DNA of 64,000 nucleotides from NCBI GenBank assembly GCA_914767715.1, contig OU612074.1, forward strand, positions 18,832,062 to 18,896,061. Direction: 5' to 3'. The notes below the pieces were generated by a model. The model saw only the letters and a list, made by a program, of their open reading frames with translations. It was not told the origin of the DNA and did not search any database. This document shows positions 11,714 through 24,400 of the stretch, piece by piece. Numbering within the stretch: position 1 is the stretch's first letter; the number at the start of each line of letters is the position of its first letter. Position numbers and translations under genes: made by a program. The stretch is from Membranipora membranacea (Eukaryota; Bryozoa; Gymnolaemata; Cheilostomatida; Membraniporidae).

Positions 11714-12174
11714 TTCATTATAAGAACAAAATTGTATGAAAATGAGAAGATAACTCTACAGCAACTTGAAGCCAAAATACTTTTAATGAACTGAGCAGCC
11801 TCAACGCAGGTGCAGTCATAACTAACAATCACAGACAGTTAAACAATTATTTATATTTTCATTGTGCTAATTAGAACTCTTACTATAATTGATACTACAC
11901 GTCTCTTGAAGCTAAAGGATTTTTTGCTACCTAGATGAGGAGAAGTCAAATGCTCGCTCCCTGATGGTGCTATGTTTTTGTAATAGTGAGTTGGCCTAAT
12001 AAAAAGAGTATAAAAGGTTTTGTCCAAAAAAGGCAAAAATATGTAACAGATAAAACTAACATAATAAGAATAGTCACTTGTTGAAGGTTCGTTGTAGTAC
12101 CTAAAATTAAAGAAATGGTCAGTTTCATTTGGACCATTTTAGAACATAATAGTTTCATAGTGTTTAGTGTCATT

Positions 12175-12425
12175 TTATTGTCTCTCCTCACTGCCTAGTG
12201 TGTGTTCAAGCACAGGGTCTTCATTTGAAAGTAGATCATCCAGACACAACTCTTCATACTGTAGGAGCTCTTGTGTCCCAATCTGACCACTTTCTGCTGC
12301 ATTATCTGATTGTGGGTCATGATTGTTTGGATGTGAGCAGACAAATCTTCTTTTCAGACAGAAAACGATCAGCGAAGCTCCAGCGATCACTAGAGCCGGA
12401 ACGAATATGCCAGTCAGAACAGGAA
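12175..12425 (-). CDS. unit 2 last exon: TM helix and cytoplasmic tail
   Basis: 251-nt exon, acceptor TTTTTTACAG, phase 1, stop at 12,175. It encodes PVLTGIFVPALVIAGASLIV, then a basic stop-transfer stretch (CLKRR), then a tail with ELLQYEELCLDDL. The LQYEEL segment fits the ITIM consensus and also a YxxPhi sorting signal. The second tyrosine found in the other tails (EYAV) is replaced by EDPV. It closes the 624-residue frame of unit 2. Confidence 0.7.
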
Positions 12426-15400
12426 CTGTAAAAAATAATTGTACAAAATGCTTCGTTCTGCCCTTGTTCTACTTAGCTTGGATCATTACAGTTGACAGGA
12501 AATTAGAAGTTGCTCTCTTTGAACCAGCTTAGGCAAGTGACCTTTAAACTAAGGACTATTTGTTAATATGTCTCTCTGCAAAATTTAGCTCCTACCTGCG
12601 TTGACTAACCTACGTTGTTAACTAATGAGATTAAGACATTTTCTTGTTTTTCTTGCCAACATTCTTCAGGATTATAAGAAAGAAAAAGATTCTCATTCTC
12701 ACTGCCACTCATGCAAATTTATGCTCATTGAATTCTGCATAGCTCCAAGATAATTAATTGAGACTAAATCTCATAATTGTCACTTAATGGACAAATAATT
12801 TGCACAAACTGATTTTCAAAATCAGGGCATGAAATCTACCACCAGCTTATGACTGTACAGTGTGCACTAGTAAGACGGTAACTACGTCACCTGATGCAGT
12901 AGATGATTAATTTCATACCCTAATTTTGAAGATCAGTTTGTGCAAATTGTTTGCTCATTAGGTGACAATGCTGAGATTGCAGCCTCATTTTATTAGTTTT
13001 GAGCTTCACATTTGGCTGTGTGGCAGCAGTGGTTTAAATAGCTACCACGATTTGAATTAACAACTATGGATCTACCAAATCACTTGTTGAATTTCAAGGT
13101 TACAAAGGTATGAAGTGTGCATTTGTACCTAATATATCTCTTTGGCAGAGTAGTGTGTTGCCAGACCATTCTAGTCCTGTGGGTGTCTTAGTACATGTGT
13201 ACAGTCCTTCACCTGAGATAACTTTGGTGTTACATTGATAATAAATCTGTGAGCCCTCCCTGTCACTATCAGAAGTGCTGACCAGTTTGGCATTCTCGAT
13301 TATCGGCAGTTCTCCGCACTTTTCTCCAGATACTACAAAAGAGACACTTGATGAGTTACAAACCATTGCATACCAGCTTTAGGTGTTAGAGAACACTGAA
13401 TGTGCTACAGACCTAGAGGAACTACTAGCTCTGACTAAATGAGGAGCACTAGCATAGCTAATAATGTCTTGATAATTAGATTCCTACAGAGGGAGAGAGA
13501 TTATTCAACAAGTTAGAAATTTAACTATGATATTTCGTAATTAAAGTCTGAAATTCAGTCCTGCCATAAATGTTGTGTCATCACTGGTGAATTAACCAAT
13601 GATTTGATTATCTGACAGAAAAAGAATGTACCAAACTGAATTGGCTGCTTCGCAGGTTGAGACTAAGTATAGAAAGGGGCGGAGCTTAGAAAACAAAGAA
13701 CCAATCTTGCGAAAAACCTTTCTGTTCACTAGCTCGTCTACAGAGTGCTTTTTGAAACTGATTGTACAATCTGAACTGATTCAAAGGCACCACTTCCCCC
13801 CTATGCAACATAGCGTACGTGTTAGGGTTGTTGGCCTTAGATGGCCCATTGCTGGGACCCCTTGTAGTGAGTTTTTAGCTGTCTTTCAAGCTTGTCAGCA
13901 TATCTTTCCATGCTGTCACATGTCTTTCCATGGGTCAGTCAGAAGATGAGTACACAGAAGAGGTATACACCTGAAAAACTGAAACACTACCTAGGGGAAA
14001 AAAATAGACCAATTTAAATCAGCTGTTCAGCGGGTTAAGCATATAGGTATAGGAACGAGCAGAACTCAGACTATAAAGTACACATCCTACTCAAAACAGT
14101 TCTATGTACTAGCCTGTCCGTGTACTGCTTTTTAAACTGATTGGGCAATAATTTTTGCTCAAACTGATTGAAAGGCAAAATGCTTATAGACAGATAAAGC
14201 AAGGCCTAGATAATCTTGTCAAGATTGACAATGCACACTGCTGAACTTTGGACTGATATGTCAGGTTCTTAGATATGACTTTGGAAGGTAACTATATTAC
14301 CCGTACCAAAAAACAACTGTAAGCGATGTGAAACTGAACTGGAACTAAGTTTTACATGTTTGTTAAATAAGTGACAAGGAACTGAAGCATAACCTCGGGG
14401 AAGATTGACGATTTTGGTATGTACATATCAAATTGTACTCGATCTTATATCGGTAGATTTCTATTTGATTGATGAGGATGTCAGACAGCGCTTAATTATC
14501 ATGTCAAGTTTAAATTGGGGGCTGTTATCAAATCACGTACTCTACAGCATGGTGGCCAAAATAACAAGGAAGTTATTTCAAAATCAGTGAATATCAAATA
14601 CCATACAGTGCTTTACACTGTTATTTATGAGTGTGCTGAAGGCAAATTTCTTCACACATGACAACCAGAAAATTGTAAACAAGGCTATGCAGGGAAAACT
14701 GCGTGGTGAAAAATTGTCTTGTTAGGAAACATCACAGTGGTAAATATTAGGGAAAGTGGTTTGGTGGGAATTTGTCTTGTAGGCAAGTTGGCTTGTAGCG
14801 AAAACGGTCTGATGGGATCATGGCTTGTTGAAAAATGTCTAGCTGGAAAAACATATCGGTGGGAAAACACCAAGGTGGAAAATTGATTGGTGGGAAAGCG
14901 TTCAGGTGGGAAAAAGGTAGAGTGGGAAATCATCCAGGAGGGAGAATGGCTTGGTGGGGAAATATCCTGGTGGAATAATAGATTGGTGGGATAACTGGAG
15001 GTGGGGAAATGGCTCGATGGGAAAATGACATACGGAAAATGGGGCGGATCCGATGCTATCAGCCTTTTTTCTTAAGAATCTTGAATGCCAATATGGTTGT
15101 GGCATGCTTTTCATTTGAGAAAATTGTATCAGGACCCCAAAATTTTCTACAGTGCCTTAGACTTTGATTTTATCTGTAGGTAGAACAATACACCCTGTAA
15201 ACTAATGGCAGTTCAGAGAGTCAGTCACTTACAGGGGAATTGCAGAATTTCGTCCAGAGTCCCCTATATACAGCGAGTCATTGGTCAAGAGTAAGGCATG
15301 AGAAATCTGAGTGTGGTGTATCCAGAGCCAATGTTGATTGTGCTGACTGTGTCTGTGTTCAAATCAATGATGCTCATCAGTATCAGGTTACCAAAGTATC

Positions 15401-18400
15401 ACATGTTTATTCTTACCTAAGCTATCTCTTTGACAGAGTAGTGTGTTACCAGACCACTCCAATCCTGTGGGTGTCTTTGTACATGTGTACAGTCCATCGC
15501 CTGAGGTAACTTTGGTGTTACATTGATAATAAATCTGTGAGCCCTCCCTGTCACTATCAGAAGTGCTGACCAGTTTGGCATTCTCGATTATCGGCAGTTC
15601 TCCGCACTTTTCTCCAGATACTACAAAAGAGACACTTGATGAGTTACAAACCATTGCATACCAGCTTTAGGTGTTAGAGAACACTGAATGTGCTACAGAC
15701 CTAGAGGAACTACTAGCTCTGACTAAATGAGGAGCACTAGCATAGCTAATAATGTCTTGATAATTAGATTCCTACAGAGGGAGAGAGATTATTCAACAAG
15801 TTAGAAATTTAACTATGATATTTCGTAATTAAAGTCTGAAATTCAGTCCTGCCATAAATGTTGTGTCATCACTGGTGAATTAACCAATGATTTTATTATC
15901 TGACAGAAAAAGAATGTACCAAACTGAATTGGCTGCTTCGCAGGTTGAGACTAAGTATAGAAAGGGGCGGAGCTTAGAAAACAGGGAACCAATCTTGCGA
16001 AAAACCTTTCTGTTCACTAGCTCGTCTACAGAGTGCTTTTTGAAACTGATTGTACAATCTGAACTGATTCAAAGGCACCACTTCCCCCCTATGCAACATA
16101 GCGTACGTGTTAGGGTTGTTGGCCTTAGATGGCCCATTGCTGGGACCCCTTGTAGTGAGTTTTAGCTGTCTTTCAAGCTTGTCAGCATATCTTTCCATGC
16201 TGTCACATGTCTTTCCATGGGTCAGTCAGAAGATGAGTACACAGAAGAGGTATACACCTGAAGAACTGAAACACTACCTAGGGGAAAAAAATTGACCAAT
16301 TTAAATCAGCTGTTCAGCGGGTTAAGCATATAGGTATAGAAACGAGCAGAGCTCAGACTATAAAGTACACATCCTACTCAAAACAGTTCTGTGTACTAGC
16401 CTGTCCGTGTACTGCTTTTTAAACTGATTGGGCAATGATTTTTGCTCAAACTGATTGAAAGGCAAAATGCTTACAGACAGATAAAGCATGGCCTAGATAA
16501 TCTTGTCAAGATTGACAATGTACACTGCTGAACTTTGGACTGATATGTCAGGTTCTTAGATATGACTTTGGAAGGTAACTATATTACCCGTACCAAAAAA
16601 CAACTGTAAGCGATGTGAAACTGAACTGGAACTAATTTTTACATGTTTGTTAAATAAGTGACAAGGAACTGAAGCATAACCTCGGGGATGATTGACGATT
16701 TTGGTATGTACATATGATATTGTTGTTTGTTATGAATGTTGAATGAGGGCTGACGCAGTACGTGTTTGATTGTTATAGATAGAATTATCTTCACTTGGGG
16801 TTGTAGCTTATAGTGAGAGGTTTAAATAAACGTGTTGACTTGTATAGGGTTAAACACTAACTGATTCATGTTCTATTGAATACTACATAGCATGCATATA
16901 AAGGATTAAAATGATTGTGGGGTCAGAGGTTAACAATTGTAAAAAATGATTCATACTATATTTGCCCCTTCTTTCTTGATCAAAATTAGTCTCTTAAAAG
17001 AAAACTCTAATAATAGCCAAAATAAAACTCGTTTTGCTTCCAACACACATGTGTGGTAAAACTGATTTACTAAAGATTAAATTGCATAAATAAAAATATT
17101 ACATGATAAAAAGATGCTGACTGCTATCAAAAAAATAAGACACACCAAGTCACGCAAAAGGAATGCCGATCGTGCCACAGCCAGCAATGCAGCAGCGCAG
17201 GAAGACAGACCACTACACAGGCCCCGCCACTCCCAATGAGCAAGGACACAGACATGAGAGAGACCCCGCAGCAACAGGAGTTCCAACACAAGTCACAAGG
17301 AACAGGCCCAGCATATATCGACAAAATGGGCACGCAGTCCAAACGCCCAATCCACAATCCACAGGCAGGAGTACCAACACTAAGCATCCCCAGACACAGG
17401 CGCGCATCAACATGGCATCACAACTCCTAAATGCTATGCCAAGCCTACATGGTTGGCTGTTGATAATCAAATTCTATTGATAAGTACCCTCCCGGTACAG
17501 GAAATGCTATGCCAAGCCTACATGGTTGGCTGTTGATAATCAAATTCTATTGATAAGTACCCTCCCGGTACAGGAAATGATATGCCAAGCCTACATGGTT
17601 GGCTGTTGATAATCAAAATCTATTGATAAGTACCCTCCCGGTACAGGAAATGCTATGCCAAGCCTACATGGCTGGCTGTTGATAATCAAATTCTGTTGAT
17701 AAGTACCCTCCCGGTACAGTAAATGCTATGCCAACTCTACATAGTTGGCTGTTGATATCACTGATAAATTCCAATATCTATTTTGTTTATTTTTATTTAG
17801 TCGTATCCACTAAATTCGTGTCCCCATGCCTCGCCTAATCAAATGGATGTTGGCCCTGTATTTACGCAAGACTGTATAAAGGTTTGCCTATCTAATCAAA
17901 TCTTATCTAATAAAATGATGCCTTAAATGATACTTGTGATTATTATAATTACTAATTACTAGACTAATGGTTGAATGATAATGCTAGAACTAATAAGTGA
18001 TTATGATGTAATGCATGTAAAAATGATCTCTTTTTTTCAGCAATTCTAAGGTCACCACTGCATTACCAAACTCTTCCTTTCTCGCTAGACATTGCTTCAA
18101 ACTAAATTCACCTTTGATTTTATTTCGTTTTCTCTTCTTTTTTTTTCAGATTTTGGGGCTTTTCTTTCCCTTTCTGGCATAATTGGCCACATCCTGATAC
18201 ACAAGTGCCAAAATAAATTTGTTTTTCTGTTATCTATTAATAGGTAAGGTGTGTCCTGTGATATTGTAAAGTAACTGACGGAAAAGACAATATCATGCAA
18301 TGTAGAAATAACAAATCTTGCAGTACTTTATTGTAAGTTAAATATTCAAAGTTTGGCATTAAAGCTGGATCATCCTTTTGATCCTTCGAAATGTCTATGA

Positions 18401-21400
18401 AATCAACAGCAGCTGCTGTTATTGTATTAATGCCTTTGCACCCATACTCTATATCATATGTGTGTTTAGCAGACCCACTACTTTGTTTGTCGGCTTGTGA
18501 TTCACATTTAATGTCTGATTCACCCAAAATTGTGGTGAGCACAGGAAGGTTGTCAACAAGGTCAAGCGGTGTTTGTGGTTCTGTTTGCTCATAAGGCCTC
18601 CTGGAAAGGCAATCAGCATTGGTATTAGTTTTCCCACATTTGTGTTTGATGTCATAGTTGTACGGCTCAAGCAATAGTGACCAGCGACCTAGTCTGCCCT
18701 TAGTGTCCTTTATGCTTTTCAACCATTTGAGGCTAATGTGGTCTGTGAGCACCAAAAAGTGTTTATCTGCAAGGTAATGTTTGTATTTCTCTACTGCTGT
18801 AACCAGGGCTAGTCCCTCTTTGTGTGTTAAAGAATAATTTTGCTCAGCCCCTCTAAATACAGACTACATTACTATTGTTATATTGTATACGTCTATTATG
18901 TGATTCCATAGAATCTAACCTGATACTATATAATATCTCATATCATATCTCATAAAATCAGCAACTTGAATCAATTGAGAACAGCTAACATACCTACGTC
19001 AAAATCTAGCTGTTTAATACCTAATGAGAATCTTAATATTCCCTACACTACTATTAGTGGAAGTGTTACATGTGATTAATAAAATTTTAGAGTTATTAGG
19101 AGTACTATTTTCTGATATTTTAGTTGTGATATATGATGATTGATCCCCTGTGTCTAGCAAAGCCTGTTTGGCCCACTCGCCAAAGGAAACCCGGACCCGA
19201 CATTTAGACGACAAACCCAAACAGTCGACACAGTCAGGGCCCGCTGATTGCTACTGTGTAGAACCTCCCGCAACAGCGCCGGCTCCATCACAAGCCCGAG
19301 GTCCAGCACCACGAGAGAGACAGCAGGACCGATAGTGTCCAGTCTCCCACAGCCCCTACAAGTCCGACCATAAGCACAACAAGCACTACTCATATGTGAC
19401 TCACCACACCTATCACAGTCTGTTACACATAATCCACTACTGCTACCACAACAGATACTGCTACCACATTCATATCCATTTTTCACCTTCTGACTTCCAC
19501 TGTTACTGGTATAGTTCCTATTTTGTCTCTGAGTTAGAAGATTATTATACAGCAGCAGCACAACCATATACGGACGCAGCTAGTTGTGTTGTGGCGACAT
19601 TCGCAGATTTGGAGGCTTTGTCAGGCTGGTAAGGTGGGCTTTTGGTTTTACGCCGTTAGTAAATACTAATTTTCTCAGGTTCCTAGCAGGGGTAATATCT
19701 CAAAATACAAAGTAATAATAAGCGTTAAATTCTATGGTCAATTAATACTATTCAACTGTAGTTATTCAAAATAGTTTAACTTAGGGAATTCCCTCCTCAA
19801 CATTACAAAGGAACTTCACGGGGAAACCCTATTGTAACTTCCTTATTATGACGTGGTTAGGAGAGTTTACAAGAATGCGACAAATTATGTATGATCTGTC
19901 TATGTTTATGTCTACACACTAGGTTAATAAACCAGATTAATATCTCAATTAGTCTATTATGTCAATAATCAAGTGCTTTGTTTAACAAAAGGCAACCCAA
20001 AAATAGACTTCGTTCTACCGTTCACAGTTCTGAACAGAAAAGGCTACTTGATAGAACTAGGACTATCCTTACCCTGACTTGCGGGGAAATGATACTTCAA
20101 AGAGTTAGCTTTACTATTACATAACATATAACTTAATAGTCTACTTATGATAACAAAATTAAATTTCAGCCTTATAAATAATTCCTTTCAATTACATCAA
20201 AGGATGACTTTAATTCAAGCTCTCCAATAGTTATGTTAACTTATTAAAGTATTTGACCCAAGCGAAGCAGTCTCACTAGCCAAAATAAACTGCTTTACGC
20301 CCCACTTTAGGTATGCCAATAAGTACCCTGAAGTGCCACCTTCCCGGCTAGAAAATATTAGCCTCTTGCGAATTTTGAATTTATTGAAAACAAAATCAGA
20401 TGACACTTTAACTTCATAAAATTTGAGATATAAATAAATCTTCAAGGTCTTAAAAATAATTGCCTTACGAAATAATACGGTACTTGCTATATTCTAGTGA
20501 AGTCTGTAATTCTTCTTTGTGAATACTCCTGTCACTATGTCTTCAAACTAGTAATCTTGAACTCTGTAATTCCTCTTTGTGTACGTCTCTGTCACCGTGG
20601 CTTCAACTTGTAATCTTGAACTCTGTAATTCCTCCTTGTGTACGTCTCTGTCACCGTGTCTTCAACTCGTAATCTTGAACTCTGTAATTCCTCTTTGTGT
20701 ACGTCTCTGTCACCGTGTCTTCAACTCGTAATCTTGAACTCTGTAATTCCTCCTTGTGTACGTCTCTGTCACCGTGTCTTCAACTCGTAATCTTGAACTC
20801 TGTAATTCCTCTTTGTGTACGTCTCTGTCACCGTGTTTTCAACTTGTAATCTTGAACTCTGTAATTCCTCTTTGTGTACGTCTCTGTCACCGTGTCTTCA
20901 ACTTGTAATCCTGAACTCTGTATTTCACCTCAATAATCTCTTACCACCAATGTCTATAATTGATACTCTTGGTAAACCCTTGCTACCAAAGTCTAAAATG
21001 CTACCACTCTGACAAACCCTTGCTGCCAAAGTCCAAAAATGATACTACTCCTCTGACAAACCCTTGCTGCCAAAGTCCAAAATTGATACTACCCTGACAA
21101 ACCCTTGCTGCCAAAGTCTAAAATGATACTCCTCTGACAAACCCTTGCTGCCAAAGTCCAAAAATGATACTACCCTGACAAACCCTTGCTGCCAAAGTCT
21201 AAAATGATACTCCTCTGACAAACCCTTGCTGCCAAAGTCCAAAAATGATACTACCCTGACAAACCCTTGCTGCCAAAGTCTAAAATGATACTCCTCTGAC
21301 AAACCCTTGCTGCCAAAGTCCAAAAATGATACTACAACTTACTACGGTGGGCCCTGCCTTATATAGGGTGTTATTATTGTTGAGTTGGCATGGTGCAATA

Positions 21401-24400
21401 ATGCTGAGGTGGCGCATAAAAAATTCCGTTGGCTGATAAGTAGAACATTTGCTAGGGTCGATATTTTGCAATGATGCTGACTGTTTACTGACTATACATG
21501 ACTCATAAACCCAAGATTAATTATAAAACATATGATAAATATTGGTTAGCACATGGCATTGCTACGTATGTCATTTATTTGATAATAAATAATTATTAAA
21601 CATGAAAATGATCTTACTCCTAATCTGAAGTTTCCAGTATGTATAAGTTATGTTAATCATAGAGTTAATAATAATTCTACAGCCATCAGTCTTTCTAATG
21701 CTGCTTTCCATGACCAGATAAATAGTCACAACTAAAAACCAATAATAAATAAATAATCATCGCACAAGTTTCTACTGCTAATTGTGGTAATGTAAATAAC
21801 TAGACACAACAATTGTACATGAATAGTGTAGTGGCTAATAAAATGGGGGGGGGGGGGGGAGAATAGCATTGATTAAAAGGTCACTGTTGCAATAAACATT
21901 GTTGAACACTATTTTTGTTGAGGCAGTTGTATCTCTAATAGTTGCTGCCTAAATTTACATATTACTAACTAATTATCTTCCTAATTATATTTTTGTTTCA
22001 TAATAATTAAACTGAAGCTAAATCAAACATCCTTCAATTTTCATTAGCACGCCAAGGATTAGTGCTTGATATAATGAATCAGTTATGCCTTAATGATCGG
22101 CTCCTTTGTGCTACACTTTGCATTGTACGGCAGATTATTTAAGATAGTACAATAAGTTACATTTTGCTAGCTCAGCAGACCAAGGCTAAATAAATTAAAC
22201 ATCTCTGAGTAAGCCATGGAATAACACAAGCATGCTTTTAGCGCATGCACAGTTTATAAACCATTAATTTGCACTGTGCCGTCCATAATAATCATAATTC
22301 AATTGATAAATACAGGCTCTCTAAGGCTGCTGCTTACCTACACTAATAAATATCAGTATAATAACTATGGTATTTGTCAGGAGTTACAAAAATGCTCCTG
22401 ACAATCTCTCCCCACTCAAAAAAAAGTTTTTATGCCTGCAGAAAAAGCTTCCATTACTTACTATAAAAGAATTCAATAAAAATTTTATAAAAATTAATCA
22501 AGAAAGTCCTCTTAATTCACAGCATAAAAAGAAAAAAAACCAATAATACTATCATATTTGTAGAAAAATACTACCAAAGACACACAGTTTGTGAGACACA
22601 ATCAATACCAATGCTACTTAATTGCTGCTGCTGTGTATATACTTCAATTTGTTTCCTCAAGTCATATTTAACGTAGTTTTGTCTACTAGTGCCCTTGTCA
22701 AAAAATGTCACAACACCTGGCACAGCGAACCCCATAATAACAGATAATATTGTCTTCCTCCCAAGAGCACGCACCAGATAAATCATTATCCTTTTTCATA
22801 AACAAGTGCCACTTTGATTGCTAGATATAATTAAGACACACCTCGCACTCATCCAATTAGCTGCTAAGCCCCATAACAATGAATCTAGATAAAGGAATGC
22901 CGCACAACATAATCACACCGCAACGCTTTGATAGGTGATACTATTCACATTCTAAAAACATATCCATAGAAACTCTTTTTCCTTTGATACATGGTCCACA
23001 AGGATCTTGGATTAAATATATATGTTTGGGGAGAACCTTTCTTCCATCTCGGAGTAACAATCTTAGGCGTTTAGCACCCTTAATGGTCACTAGAGAGGGT
23101 GACCCAATGTATCCAGTTATGATAGTTACTCCCCACGGACTGGGTATTCCTGATTGACAGGTAGATTATAATATTTGCAGGTGTAACATATCATACTGTT
23201 TTGTTTATGAGTATCGGATTAAAACATAGTGAGGTACCAAAGTATCAATATCGCCGATGTTAACTATGCACACAACCATTCCTCCACCCACCAAGATTGC
23301 ATGGACCCCCAGCCAGAATAATTGGTATCGTTTGGACTGTGTCCTCTCTCATTCCAGCTTTACTGAATAGTGGTACAAATTGGCACCCTGGTTTAATGAA
23401 ACATCTCGAAAACCTGTGCATGTCCCAACTTCTGTTACATGAACCCCGCTGTACTATAATTATGGCAATTATCTCCTCAGGCACAATTAGTAGACAACTC
23501 CTAATATCTTATTATAAATGCTATTTGGTGAGTTCAAGAACAGAAATATATAAAAAAAAATAAACTAAAATATCATAACATATTTCTGAGTAGTAAATGA
23601 ATAAATACATAATAATAAAAATAATAATAACGATTAAATAACTTACCAACATCATTATCTAATTAGCCAACCTCTGACTCCTCCTTGGTCCCATATCTTG
23701 GTTGGTATACCGTCTTGCGCATCTTTGGCCAGTGATTTGTATTCATCTTCCAGTGTCTGGTGCGACTGGTGCGACTGGTGCGACTGGTGCGACTGGTGCG
23801 ACTGATTGATATCATCTTCTGCTAGATTCTCCTCCTCTTTAGCGGGTACATCAAAGAATTCTTTATTCGTCCTGGTGAGTTCATCTGTAATTACTTCCAG
23901 ATCAGAAAAATTGTCTTTGTAGCCGAGCTTTGATTTTGGGTCTGGATACTTGAAACAGTGAGAACGCTCTGGAGATGTATGTGGATGTTTGCATACCGTT
24001 GGGTGATCTTGTGCTATTTCATTAGAGGGAGGTATTATCATAGCTATCCATATTAATATCCAGGTTAGTGGAGAGATTGAGGTAAAGCTTCTCATCAACT
24101 TGGAGGCTGTTCTACCATACGGGATTGTTTTAGGCTTGCTGACATCTCTCTGTGATTTGTCTCCAGTTGGTTTCTGTTGTTTGCTGTCGCTCATCTTATT
24201 GATTGTGGATGACGAGGAGTCTGAAATATTGGTACAGTTGTTCCATTCCATTATTTCTGGGCTTTCACAGGCAGTATACGTAAGTCCTCCAGAATTTCTT
24301 GCTACATGTGAACTCTCTCCTCCTAGTGATGAATCCATCTCATCCTCCCTTGTAACACTTTGTGTTGGTTCTATATTAACTTGCAGCTTCTTTCTTGGTT

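Larger units (their letters stand above)
13380..16712. repeat. tandem segmental duplication of the CCP cassette
   Basis: The segment from about 13,110 to 15,400 and the segment beginning at about 15,400 are nearly identical with an offset of 2,288 bp. The second copy is cut at 16,714 by the gypsy insertion and resumes at 30,628. Each copy carries a CCP exon, about 1 kb of intron, a degenerate minisatellite and a truncated piece of an NHL exon. The open frames at 13,626-13,949 and 15,887-16,165 are antisense intronic frames. Confidence 0.8.
19619..22403 (-). repeat. 3' LTR of the nested element
   Basis: 2,785 bp, unusually long. It contains a 59-bp tandem repeat, a 41-45 bp tandem repeat, a TATA box and a terminal hairpin, each listed separately. 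The open frames inside (for example 21,045-21,323) are the minisatellite read through. Confidence 0.9.

Noticed and set aside
13626-13949. 107-codon plus-strand frame, with a sister at 15,887-16,165
   Set aside because: Antisense in an intron of unit 2 and duplicated with it; truncated in the sister by a 1-nt change; no domain.
17163-17480. 105-codon Pro/Gln-rich plus-strand frame
   Set aside because: Low complexity, opposite to the gypsy element's orientation, runs into the 73-bp repeat.
19154-19335. Plus-strand Pro/Ala-rich frame
   Set aside because: Complement of the gypsy zinc-knuckle/protease relic.
20496-20930. Regular repeats that could suggest a CRISPR array
   Set aside because: Units are contiguous 59-bp repeats without variable spacers, inside a eukaryotic LTR.
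21045-21323. 92-codon frame repeated at 28,601-28,879
   Set aside because: Translation of the 41-45 bp LTR minisatellite; the repeat unit pair happens to be open in one frame.
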